From an uncultured Collinsella sp. (GTDB lineage Bacteria; Actinomycetota; Coriobacteriia; Coriobacteriales; Coriobacteriaceae): a DNA stretch of 29,095 nucleotides. The stretch lies in the NCBI GenBank assembly GCA_937950325.1, contig CALFDJ010000023.1:1-29095 (forward strand), in the 5' to 3' direction. The translations under genes and the position numbers were made by a program. Under the pieces are notes generated by a model. It was given only the letters and a program-made list of their open reading frames with translations, was not told where the DNA came from and did no database searches. Of the stretch, positions 6,558 through 13,818 are shown in pieces (position 1 is the stretch's first letter; each line of letters begins with the position of its first letter).

Positions 6558-8819
6558 ATGATGGGATCAAACGTGAGCGATACAAAGCTAAAGCCAGCAA
6601 CCAAAAAGCCTGCTACCCGTAAAGCCGCCCCGCACGCACCGGAGCTCACCAAAGACGATGTCTATCTGTTTGGCATCGGTACGTGGGAGCGCAGCTGGGA
6701 AAAGATGGGCGCGCATCCCGACACGCAGAACCGTACGCGTGGCTGGCGTTTTTGCGTTTGGGCGCCCGACGTAAAGAGTGTTCACGTCATTGGCGAATTT
6801 AACGACTGGGATGAGGAAGCCAACCCGCTGGTGCCCATGCATACGAGCGCTATTTGGGAAGGCTTTATTCCTGGCGCCGAGCAGGGCCAGCTCTATAAGT
6901 ATCTCATCGAGACCAACGAGGGCGAAAAGCTCTACAAGGCCGATCCGTATGCCTTTAAGGCCGAGTGCCCTCCGGGTACCGCGAGCGTGCTGTGGACCCT
7001 CGATGGCTACCAGTGGAACGACGCGGCTTGGCTCAAGCGACGCGCCGGCCATAACCACATGTCGCAGCCCCTTAACATCTACGAGGTGCATATTGGCTCG
7101 TGGAAGCGCCACGGCGACGCGCCGCAGGGCGAGCCCGACGAGTACGGCAACTACCCCGGACCCATGGATCCCTTCCCCGCGCAGCGCGGCGAGTTCTATA
7201 CCTACGACGACCTGTCGGTGGAGCTCGTGGACTACGTGCGCGACATGGGCTACACGCACATTGAGGTAATGCCGCTTATGGAGCATCCCTTCGATGGCTC
7301 CTGGGGCTACCAGACGACCGGCTACTATGCCGCCACGTCGCGCTACGGCAACCCGCAGCAGCTCATGCACTTTATCGATGCGTGCCACGAGGCGGGCATC
7401 GGCGTGATCATGGACTGGGTGCCCGGCGGTTTTTGCGCCGACTCCCACGGCCTTGCCACCTTTAACGGCCACATGCTGTTTGAGCACGAGATTCACCCCA
7501 ACTGGGGCACGCACAAGTTTGACTTCGCCCGCGGCGAGGTCCGCTCCTTCTTGGTCTCCAACGTGCTGTACTGGCTCGAGAACTTCCACGTGGACGGCAT
7601 TCGCATGGACGGCGTGTCCAGCATGCTGTACCTCAACTTTGGCATCGACGATCCGGGGCAAAAGAAGTTCAACAAGTACGGTACCGAGGAAGATCTGGAC
7701 GCCAGCGCGTTTATCCGTCAGGTCAACTGCGCTGTTGAGGCACACTATCCAGACGTGATGATGATGGCCGAGGAGTCCACTGCATGGCCGCTTGTGACCT
7801 ACCCGCCGCAGGACGGCGGCCTGGGCTTCCACTACAAGTGGGACATGGGCTGGATGAACGACACCCTGCACTACATGCAGACCGATTTTCCGTGGCGTCC
7901 AGGCAACCACGGCCTGCTCACGTTCTCCATCATGTACGCCTTTACCGAGAACTTCATTTGCCCGCTGAGCCACGACGAGGTCGTGCACGGCAAGTGCTCG
8001 CTCATCGGCCGCATGCCGGGCGACTGGTGGCGACAGTTTGCCGGCCTGCGCACGCTGGCCTTCTACCAGATGACACACCCCGGTGCCAAGCTCAACTTTA
8101 TGGGCAACGAGATCGGCCAGTTTATTGAATGGCGCTACTACGAGTCCATTCAGTGGTTCCTGACCGAGGAGTACGAGACTCACAAGCATCATCAGGCGTT
8201 TATTAAGGCGCTCAACCACCTGTACACCGCCGAGCCCGCCCTGTACGAGCGCGGTTACACCGACGACGGCTTTACCTGGATCGACGCGGACAACTCCAAG
8301 CAGTCCATCGTGAGCTTTGTGCGCCAGGGCGAGGACGTCGATGACGACCTGGTGATCCTGATCAACTTTGACCCGGCGAGCTACGAGAGCTTCCGCGTGG
8401 GCGTGCCGCGCGAGGGCGACTGGGAGGTCATCTTTGATTCCGACCGTCCCGAGTTTGGCGGCAGCGGATACGCCGGTGAGGAGCCCTACACCTGCTCGAG
8501 CGAGCCCTATCCCTGGAACGGGCAGATGGACTCTATTGAGATCAAGGTGCCCGGCCTGGCCGGCGTGGTGCTTAAGCGCCGCGGTCCCAGCAGCTACAAG
8601 CCGCCGGTGGTTGAGGAGCCCAAGAAGGCGACGCGCAAGCGTTCGTCCTCGGTAAAGCCCAAGGCCGCGGCTGCCAAGAAGACTCCGGCCAAGGCGAAGG
8701 CTGCCAAGCCCGCTGCCAAGGCTTCGACCAAATCCACGACGGCCAAGAAGGCAGCCACCAAAAAGGCCACTACCAAGGCCAAGGCAGCTGCTGTTAAGGC
8801 TCCTGCCAAGAAAGCGTAA
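6558..8819 (+). CDS. glgB: 1,4-alpha-glucan branching enzyme with basic Lys/Ala tails
   Basis: Cuts alpha-1,4 glucan chains and re-attaches them as alpha-1,6 branches on glycogen. An N-terminal CBM48-like domain (GWRFCVWAPDVKSVHVIGEFNDW) precedes the GH13 barrel. Catalytic residues, numbered from 6558, are D351 (GIRMDGVSSMLYL), E405 (MMMAEEST) and D473 (LSHDEVVHGK); GGLGFHYKWDMGWMNDTL is also typical of branching enzymes. After the C-terminal beta domain, residues 684-753 form a Lys/Ala/Thr-rich histone-like tail ending AVKAPAKKA, and the N-terminus (KLKPATKKPATRKAAP) is also basic. The start is uncertain: ATG 6558 lacks a clear Shine-Dalgarno, while GTG 6573 has GGGA 6 nt upstream. It is first gene of the glycogen cluster, 94 nt before glgP. 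Confidence 0.95.
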   Translation: MMGSNVSDTKLKPATKKPATRKAAPHAPELTKDDVYLFGIGTWERSWEKMGAHPDTQNRTRGWRFCVWAPDVKSVHVIGEFNDWDEEANPLVPMHTSAIWEGFIPGAEQGQLYKYLIETNEGEKLYKADPYAFKAECPPGTASVLWTLDGYQWNDAAWLKRRAGHNHMSQPLNIYEVHIGSWKRHGDAPQGEPDEYGNYPGPMDPFPAQRGEFYTYDDLSVELVDYVRDMGYTHIEVMPLMEHPFDGSWGYQTTGYYAATSRYGNPQQLMHFIDACHEAGIGVIMDWVPGGFCADSHGLATFNGHMLFEHEIHPNWGTHKFDFARGEVRSFLVSNVLYWLENFHVDGIRMDGVSSMLYLNFGIDDPGQKKFNKYGTEEDLDASAFIRQVNCAVEAHYPDVMMMAEESTAWPLVTYPPQDGGLGFHYKWDMGWMNDTLHYMQTDFPWRPGNHGLLTFSIMYAFTENFICPLSHDEVVHGKCSLIGRMPGDWWRQFAGLRTLAFYQMTHPGAKLNFMGNEIGQFIEWRYYESIQWFLTEEYETHKHHQAFIKALNHLYTAEPALYERGYTDDGFTWIDADNSKQSIVSFVRQGEDVDDDLVILINFDPASYESFRVGVPREGDWEVIFDSDRPEFGGSGYAGEEPYTCSSEPYPWNGQMDSIEIKVPGLAGVVLKRRGPSSYKPPVVEEPKKATRKRSSSVKPKAAAAKKTPAKAKAAKPAAKASTKSTTAKKAATKKATTKAKAAAVKAPAKKA

Positions 8820-8877
8820 CAAAGGCGTTACCACTGCACTTACCCGCCCCGGCGGGGCGTAGGATACATGTCATAAC

Positions 8878-8912
8878 CGTTCCGGGAGAAACATCCCCGG
8901 GGGAAAGGAACG
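8878..8912 (+). promoter_or_regulatory. Hairpin that could mask the glgP ribosome binding site
   Basis: CGTTCC (8878-8883) can pair with GGAACG (8907-8912), which contains part of the glgP Shine-Dalgarno AAAGGA (8904-8909). Inside, CCGGG and CCCCGG can extend the fold. The pairing would end just before the ATG at 8914, so it could limit GlgP translation relative to GlgB. A small CGCCCC/GGGGCG hairpin lies just upstream (about 8845-8859). Confidence 0.4.
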
Positions 8913-8913
8913 T

Positions 8914-11340
8914 ATGAATAAGATCTTCGACAACAAGCAGGAGTTTACCGAGCTCTATCGCGATGCCGTCATGAGCATCAGCGGCAAGAGCGTCGAGGCC
9001 GCCAGCGACCTCGACCGTTTTAACGCCCTGGCCAAGCTCGTGGCCGAGAAGGCACGCACCGTTGCCACCAAGAGCGACGCCCGCGCCACCGCCGAGGGCA
9101 AGAAGCGCGTGTACTACTTCTCGATCGAGTTTTTGATCGGCCGCCTGCTCGACAACTACCTGCTCAACTTTGGCGTGCGCGACATGGTCGCGGAGGCGCT
9201 CGACGACATGGGCTTCGACCTTTCCGTCATCGAGAACCAGGAGCCCGATCCGGCACTGGGCAACGGTGGCCTGGGCCGTCTGGCCGCGTGCTTCCTGGAT
9301 TCCATGGCAGCCGAGGGCATTGCCGGTTACGGCAACGGCATGCGCTACCGCTACGGCCTGTTTAAGCAGGAAATCGTTAACGGCAGCCAGGTCGAGGCCA
9401 CCGACGAGTGGCTCACCCACGGCTATCCCTGGGAGGTCCGTCGTCAGGACAAGGCCGTGACCATTAAGTTTGGTGGCCACGTCGAGGGCTTTGAGGAGAA
9501 CGGCCGCACGTTCTATCGCACGGTTGACACGCAGGATATCCTGGCCGTCCCCTACGACATCCCCGTGGTGGGCTATGCCGGCGAGACCGTCAACAAGCTG
9601 CGCGTCTGGGCCGCCGAGCCGGTCGAGGAGCACTTCGATCTGGAGGCCTTCAACCGCGGCGACTATGCCCTGGCCGATGCTGAGCGCGCCGAGGCCGAGG
9701 CCATCAGCGCCATCCTCTACCCCAATGATGCCGGCGAGCACGGCCGTCTGCTGCGCCTGAAGCAGGAGTACCTGTTTGTCTCGGCTGGTATCTACAGCCT
9801 GCTCGACACCTTTGAGAAGGAGCACGGCGCAAACTGGGAGCTGCTGCCACAGTTTGTGGCCATCCATACCAATGACACCCACCCCGCCATGTGCGGCCCC
9901 GAGCTCATGCGTATCCTCATCGACGAGAAGAAGCTCGAGTGGGACGACGCCTGGAACATCGTGACGCAGGTCGTGAGCTACACCAACCACACCATCCTGC
10001 CCGAGGCTCTGGAGAAGTGGCCCATCGGCACGTTCTCCAAGCTCCTCCCCCGCGTGTACCAGATCATCGACGAGATCAGCCGTCGTTGGCACGAGTCGTT
10101 CGACACCACGCAGGAGGGCTGGCAGGAGCGTCTGCGCCAGACCGCCATTCTGTGGGACGGCGAGATTCGCATGGCCAACCTGTCTGTGATCTGCAGCCAT
10201 AGCGTCAACGGCGTGGCCAAGATCCACTCCGACATCATCAAGAACATCGTGCTCAAGGACTTCTATGCCCTGACGCCCGAGAAGTTCAACAACAAGACCA
10301 ACGGCATCTCGCACCGTCGCTTCTTTGCCGAGGCCAACCCCACCTATGCCAAGCTCGTGACCGAGGCCATTGGCGATGGCTGGCTGAAGGACGCCTTTGA
10401 GCTGGAAAAGCTCAAAGAGTTCCAGAACGACACCGAGTTCCTGAAGGCCGTGGGTGCCTCCAAGCGCGCCAACAAGGAGCGCCTGGCCGCCTACGTTAAG
10501 GCCGAGACCGGTCTGGTCATCGACCCCAACACCGTCTTTGATGTCCAGGTGAAGCGCTTCCACGCCTACAAGCGCCAGCTCATGAACATCATGAAGGTGA
10601 TGGACATCTACAACCGTCGCATCGCCGATCCCAACTTCCACGTGACGCCGACGACGTTCATCTTTAGCGGCAAGGCCGCCTCGAGCTACACCTTTGCCAA
10701 GGAGACCATCCGCCTCATTAACTCCGTTGCCGACGTCATCAACAACGACCCGCGCGTCAACGAGGTCATGAAGGTCTGCTTTATCCCCAACTTCCGCGTG
10801 AGCAACGCCCAGCTCATCTACCCTGCCGCCGAGATCTCGGAGCAGATCTCCACGGCCGGTAAGGAGGCCTCGGGCACGTCCAACATGAAGCTCATGATGA
10901 ACGGCGCCATTACGCTGGGCACCCTCGACGGTGCAAACATCGAGATTGCCGACCTGGCCGGCCGCGAGAACGAGGCCATCTTTGGCCTAACCGCTCCCGA
11001 GGTCGAGCAGCTCTGGGCATCCAACAGCTACTTTGCGTGGGATACCCTCAACGGCGACCGCGAGCGTCTGGGCCGAGTGATGGACGAGCTCAAGGACGAC
11101 ACCTTCGCGGGTCTTTCGGGCAACTTCGAGAGCATCTACAACGAGCTCATGAACAACAACGACCCCGACCTGGTCATGGCCGATTTCCGCAGCTACGTCG
11201 ACGCCTGGGAGGCGCTCACGGGCAGCTATGGCGACCAGGAGACCTGGAACCGCAAGGCCCTGCTCAACACCGCCTCGAGCGGCTGGTTCTCGAGCGACCG
11301 CACCATTCGCGAGTACCGCGACGAGATCTGGCACGCGTAA
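8914..11340 (+). CDS. glgP: Glycogen/alpha-glucan phosphorylase (GT35)
   Basis: Breaks glycogen chain ends with phosphate to release glucose-1-phosphate, using pyridoxal phosphate. At 808 residues it has normal family length. Recognised segments are KKRVYYFSIEFLIGRLLDNYL and DPALGNGGLGRLAACFLDS near the N-terminus, VQVKRFHAYKRQLMN, and the cofactor site KEASGTSNMKLMMNGAITLGTLDGAN, in which K659 is the PLP lysine. The start is firm: AAAGGA precedes the ATG by 4 nt. Unlike GlgB and GlgA it has no basic tail and ends at a normal C-terminus. Placement between branching enzyme and ADP-glucose synthesis genes puts degradation and synthesis in one cluster. Confidence 0.97.
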   Translation: MNKIFDNKQEFTELYRDAVMSISGKSVEAASDLDRFNALAKLVAEKARTVATKSDARATAEGKKRVYYFSIEFLIGRLLDNYLLNFGVRDMVAEALDDMGFDLSVIENQEPDPALGNGGLGRLAACFLDSMAAEGIAGYGNGMRYRYGLFKQEIVNGSQVEATDEWLTHGYPWEVRRQDKAVTIKFGGHVEGFEENGRTFYRTVDTQDILAVPYDIPVVGYAGETVNKLRVWAAEPVEEHFDLEAFNRGDYALADAERAEAEAISAILYPNDAGEHGRLLRLKQEYLFVSAGIYSLLDTFEKEHGANWELLPQFVAIHTNDTHPAMCGPELMRILIDEKKLEWDDAWNIVTQVVSYTNHTILPEALEKWPIGTFSKLLPRVYQIIDEISRRWHESFDTTQEGWQERLRQTAILWDGEIRMANLSVICSHSVNGVAKIHSDIIKNIVLKDFYALTPEKFNNKTNGISHRRFFAEANPTYAKLVTEAIGDGWLKDAFELEKLKEFQNDTEFLKAVGASKRANKERLAAYVKAETGLVIDPNTVFDVQVKRFHAYKRQLMNIMKVMDIYNRRIADPNFHVTPTTFIFSGKAASSYTFAKETIRLINSVADVINNDPRVNEVMKVCFIPNFRVSNAQLIYPAAEISEQISTAGKEASGTSNMKLMMNGAITLGTLDGANIEIADLAGRENEAIFGLTAPEVEQLWASNSYFAWDTLNGDRERLGRVMDELKDDTFAGLSGNFESIYNELMNNNDPDLVMADFRSYVDAWEALTGSYGDQETWNRKALLNTASSGWFSSDRTIREYRDEIWHA

Positions 11341-11378
11341 AGGCGCGCGAGCTCCCCTATGCCAGCACGGCATTACTC

Positions 11379-11407
11379 GACGGGCGTGACGTTGCGCCGC
11401 GCCCGTC
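11379..11407 (+). other. Intercistronic hairpin between glgP and glgC
   Basis: GACGGGCG (11379-11386) pairs with CGCCCGTC (11400-11407) around a 13-nt loop. No T-run follows, so it is more likely an mRNA stability or processing element than a terminator. A second possible fold lies just downstream: ATCGAT at 11426-11431 can pair with ATCGAT at 11445-11450, placing the glgC Shine-Dalgarno in the loop and the start codon in the stem. Confidence 0.4.
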
Positions 11408-11448
11408 GCTAATGGGTTTAGGAACATCGATGACAGAAGGAGAAATCG

Positions 11449-12597
11449 ATGAGTAAGAAAGAATGCATCGCGATGCTCCTCGCAGGAGGACAGGGCAGCC
11501 GATTGGGGGCACTCACCCAAAAGATCGCTAAGCCGGCGGTTAGCTTTGGTGGCAAGTTCCGCATTATCGACTTTTCGCTCTCCAATTGCTCCAACTCGGG
11601 CATCGACACGGTGGGCGTTCTGACGCAGTATCGCCCCTACCTGCTGCATGCCTACGTGGGCTCCGGCGAGGCGTGGGATCTGGACAGCCGCGACGGCGGC
11701 GTTTCGATACTGCCGCCGTACGAGACGCAGACCGGCGGCGCCTGGTATGCGGGCACGGCCGACGCCATTACGCAGAACCTCGACTACATCAAGGCCAACG
11801 ACCCCAAGTACGTCCTGATTCTTTCGGGCGATCACCTGTATCGCATGGACTACCGCAAGATGCTCAAGACGCACATTGAGAACAACGCCGACCTCACGGT
11901 GAGCGTTATGCCCGTGCCGTGGGAAGAGGCCAGCCGCTTTGGCATCCTGACCACCGACCCCGAGGACGGCCGCATCACCAAGTTCACCGAGAAGCCCGAT
12001 AAGCCCGATTCGAACCTCGCGTCTATGGGCATCTACATCTTCTCGGCCGACGTGCTGATCGAGGCACTCGAGCAGGACGCTCTGGACCAGCGCTCGAGCC
12101 ACGACTTTGGCAAGGACATCATCCCCAAGCTGCTCGGCGAGAACAAGCGCCTGTACAGCTACGAGTTCCACGGCTTTTGGAAGGACGTCGGCACCATCGC
12201 CAGCTTCCACGAGACCTCGATGGACCTGCTGGGCAACAACCCCGAGTTCGATCTGTTCGACAAGCACTTCCCCATCATGTCCAACATCACCACGCGTCCG
12301 CCGCACTACATTGGCCCGGACGGCCGCCTGGACGACTGCCTGGTCTCCAACGGCTGCAAGATCTACGGCACCGCTCGCCACTCGATCCTTTCGACCGATG
12401 TCATCATCGAGGAGCGCGCCGTGGTCGAGGACTCCGTGCTGCTGCCAGGTGCGCACGTTAAGAGCGGCGCGCACATCTGCCGCGCTATATTGGGCGAGAA
12501 CTCCACGGTCGAAGAGGGCGTGAAGCTCGGCTCTGTCGATACCACCAAGGATACGGCCGTCGTTGGAAATGACGTCGTTATCGGGAAGGGGGAATGA
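11449..12597 (+). CDS. glgC: Glucose-1-phosphate adenylyltransferase, catalytic subunit
   Basis: Makes ADP-glucose from ATP and glucose-1-phosphate, the committed step of bacterial glycogen synthesis. The 382-residue protein has the nucleotide-binding signature AMLLAGGQGSRLGALTQKIAKPAVSFGGKFRIIDF at the N-terminus, the substrate segment SGDHLYRMDYRKM, FTEKPDKP, and a C-terminal left-handed beta-helix region (CKIYGTARHSILS, VVEDSVLLPGAHV). The ATG at 11449 follows AGAAGGAG with normal spacing. Four nt after its stop begins glgD, so the two are translationally linked and likely form the mixed GlgC/GlgD enzyme known from Firmicutes. Allosteric effectors cannot be predicted. Confidence 0.96.
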   Translation: MSKKECIAMLLAGGQGSRLGALTQKIAKPAVSFGGKFRIIDFSLSNCSNSGIDTVGVLTQYRPYLLHAYVGSGEAWDLDSRDGGVSILPPYETQTGGAWYAGTADAITQNLDYIKANDPKYVLILSGDHLYRMDYRKMLKTHIENNADLTVSVMPVPWEEASRFGILTTDPEDGRITKFTEKPDKPDSNLASMGIYIFSADVLIEALEQDALDQRSSHDFGKDIIPKLLGENKRLYSYEFHGFWKDVGTIASFHETSMDLLGNNPEFDLFDKHFPIMSNITTRPPHYIGPDGRLDDCLVSNGCKIYGTARHSILSTDVIIEERAVVEDSVLLPGAHVKSGAHICRAILGENSTVEEGVKLGSVDTTKDTAVVGNDVVIGKGE

Positions 12598-12601
12598 TCC
12601 G

Positions 12602-13729
12602 ATGATCAATCGCAAGGCCATCGGTTATATCACCGCTAACTACTCTTCGACCTACGGCAGCGTGCTGCTCAAGGACCGCCCCATCGCGTCCGTCCCGTTT
12701 TTGGGCCGCTACCGCCTGATCGACTTCCCGCTGTCCAACATGATGAATGCCGGCATCAAGACCGTCGGCGTCGTCATGCCGGGCAACTACCGCTCGCTGA
12801 TCGACCATGTGGGCTCGGGCAAGGACTGGGGCCTGGACCGCAAGAAGGGCGGCCTGTTCATGGTGCCCGGCAACGCATATGGCACCACCAAGGGCGGCAT
12901 GCGCTTCCTGCTGCGCGACATCATCTCCAACAAGACGCTGTTCCAGCGCTCGGACAAGCCATATGTTGTGATGATGGGCACCAACATCATCTTTAACATG
13001 GACCTCAACACCATCATCGACGCGCACGAGAACTCCGGTGCCCAGATGACCGTGGTGTACTGCAAGGCCACGCGCAACGTCGATGACGAGACCAAGCTGC
13101 AGATCAACGATAACGGCCGCCTGACGGGCGTGAGCGCCGGCGTCGTGTACGGCGACAACGCCTCTATGGACTGCTGCATCGTCAACCGCGAGACGCTGCT
13201 CGAGATCATCGACCACTACCAGGCCGCCGACTATCTGGACCTGCTCGAGGCGCTACAGGGCGACTTTGGCAACATCGACGTGTGCAGCTACGAGTACAAG
13301 GGCGAGGTCGTGGGCGTGTTTAGCGAGAAGTCGCTGTATCGCCGCAGCATGGACCTGCTCGACCAGACCGTGGCCGACCAGCTCTTTGACCCCGAGCGCC
13401 CGATCCTGACCAAGGCTCACGATGTGCCGCCTTCGCGCTATGCGACGGGCAGCCACGCCTGCAACTCGATCATCTCGGCCGGCTGCATCATCAAGGGTAC
13501 CGTGCGCAACTCGATCCTGTCGCGCGGCGTCGTGGTCGAGGAAGGCGCATCGGTGACCAACTCGATCATCAACCAGAGCTGCATCATCAAGAGCGGCGCC
13601 CGTGTTGAGAACGCCATCCTGGACAAGAACAACGTGGTTCCCACCAACACCGAGCTTCGCGGCACGCCCGAGAACATCCTGGTGCTGGGCAAGGCTCCGT
13701 TAACTTCTGATATCACCAACGCGAGCTAG
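12602..13729 (+). CDS. glgD: Glucose-1-phosphate adenylyltransferase, GlgD-type regulatory subunit
   Basis: A 375-residue homologue of GlgC that lacks the catalytic GGxGxRL loop: the matching region reads GYITANYSSTYGSVLLKDRPIASVPFLGRYRLIDFPLSN. The beta-helix C-terminus is kept (GCIIKGTVRNSILSRGVVVEEGASV). In characterised Firmicutes systems GlgD is nearly inactive alone but raises the activity of GlgC in a heterotetramer; that role is inferred here. The ATG at 12602 is chosen because the protein then begins MINRKAIGYI, in line with the family, and GGGGGA lies 8 nt upstream. The frame also stays open back into glgC. It lies 4 nt after the glgC stop. Confidence 0.94.
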   Translation: MINRKAIGYITANYSSTYGSVLLKDRPIASVPFLGRYRLIDFPLSNMMNAGIKTVGVVMPGNYRSLIDHVGSGKDWGLDRKKGGLFMVPGNAYGTTKGGMRFLLRDIISNKTLFQRSDKPYVVMMGTNIIFNMDLNTIIDAHENSGAQMTVVYCKATRNVDDETKLQINDNGRLTGVSAGVVYGDNASMDCCIVNRETLLEIIDHYQAADYLDLLEALQGDFGNIDVCSYEYKGEVVGVFSEKSLYRRSMDLLDQTVADQLFDPERPILTKAHDVPPSRYATGSHACNSIISAGCIIKGTVRNSILSRGVVVEEGASVTNSIINQSCIIKSGARVENAILDKNNVVPTNTELRGTPENILVLGKAPLTSDITNAS

Positions 13730-13760
13730 CTTTGGCACCGCAACATCGCTCGTAACACGT

Positions 13761-13796
13761 AGAATAGCCGCCCGGTTTGCGCCAGGCGGCTATTCT
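13761..13796 (+). other. Strong intercistronic hairpin between glgD and glgA
   Basis: AGAATAGCCGCC (13761-13772) pairs perfectly with GGCGGCTATTCT (13785-13796) around a 12-nt loop. There is no T-run after it and the glgA Shine-Dalgarno starts 12 nt later. It may partly terminate, or mark a processing point that separates glgA expression from the upstream genes. Confidence 0.6.
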
Positions 13797-13818
13797 CGAA
13801 TTGCAACAGGGAGACAAT

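Noticed and set aside
6588..8834. A 748-codon open frame antisense to glgB, and similar long antisense frames over glgP (8794-10641) and glgC (10987-12621).
   Set aside because: They are mirror frames of GC-rich genes with strong third-position bias. They have no recognisable domains or start signals, and the sense genes have clear active sites.
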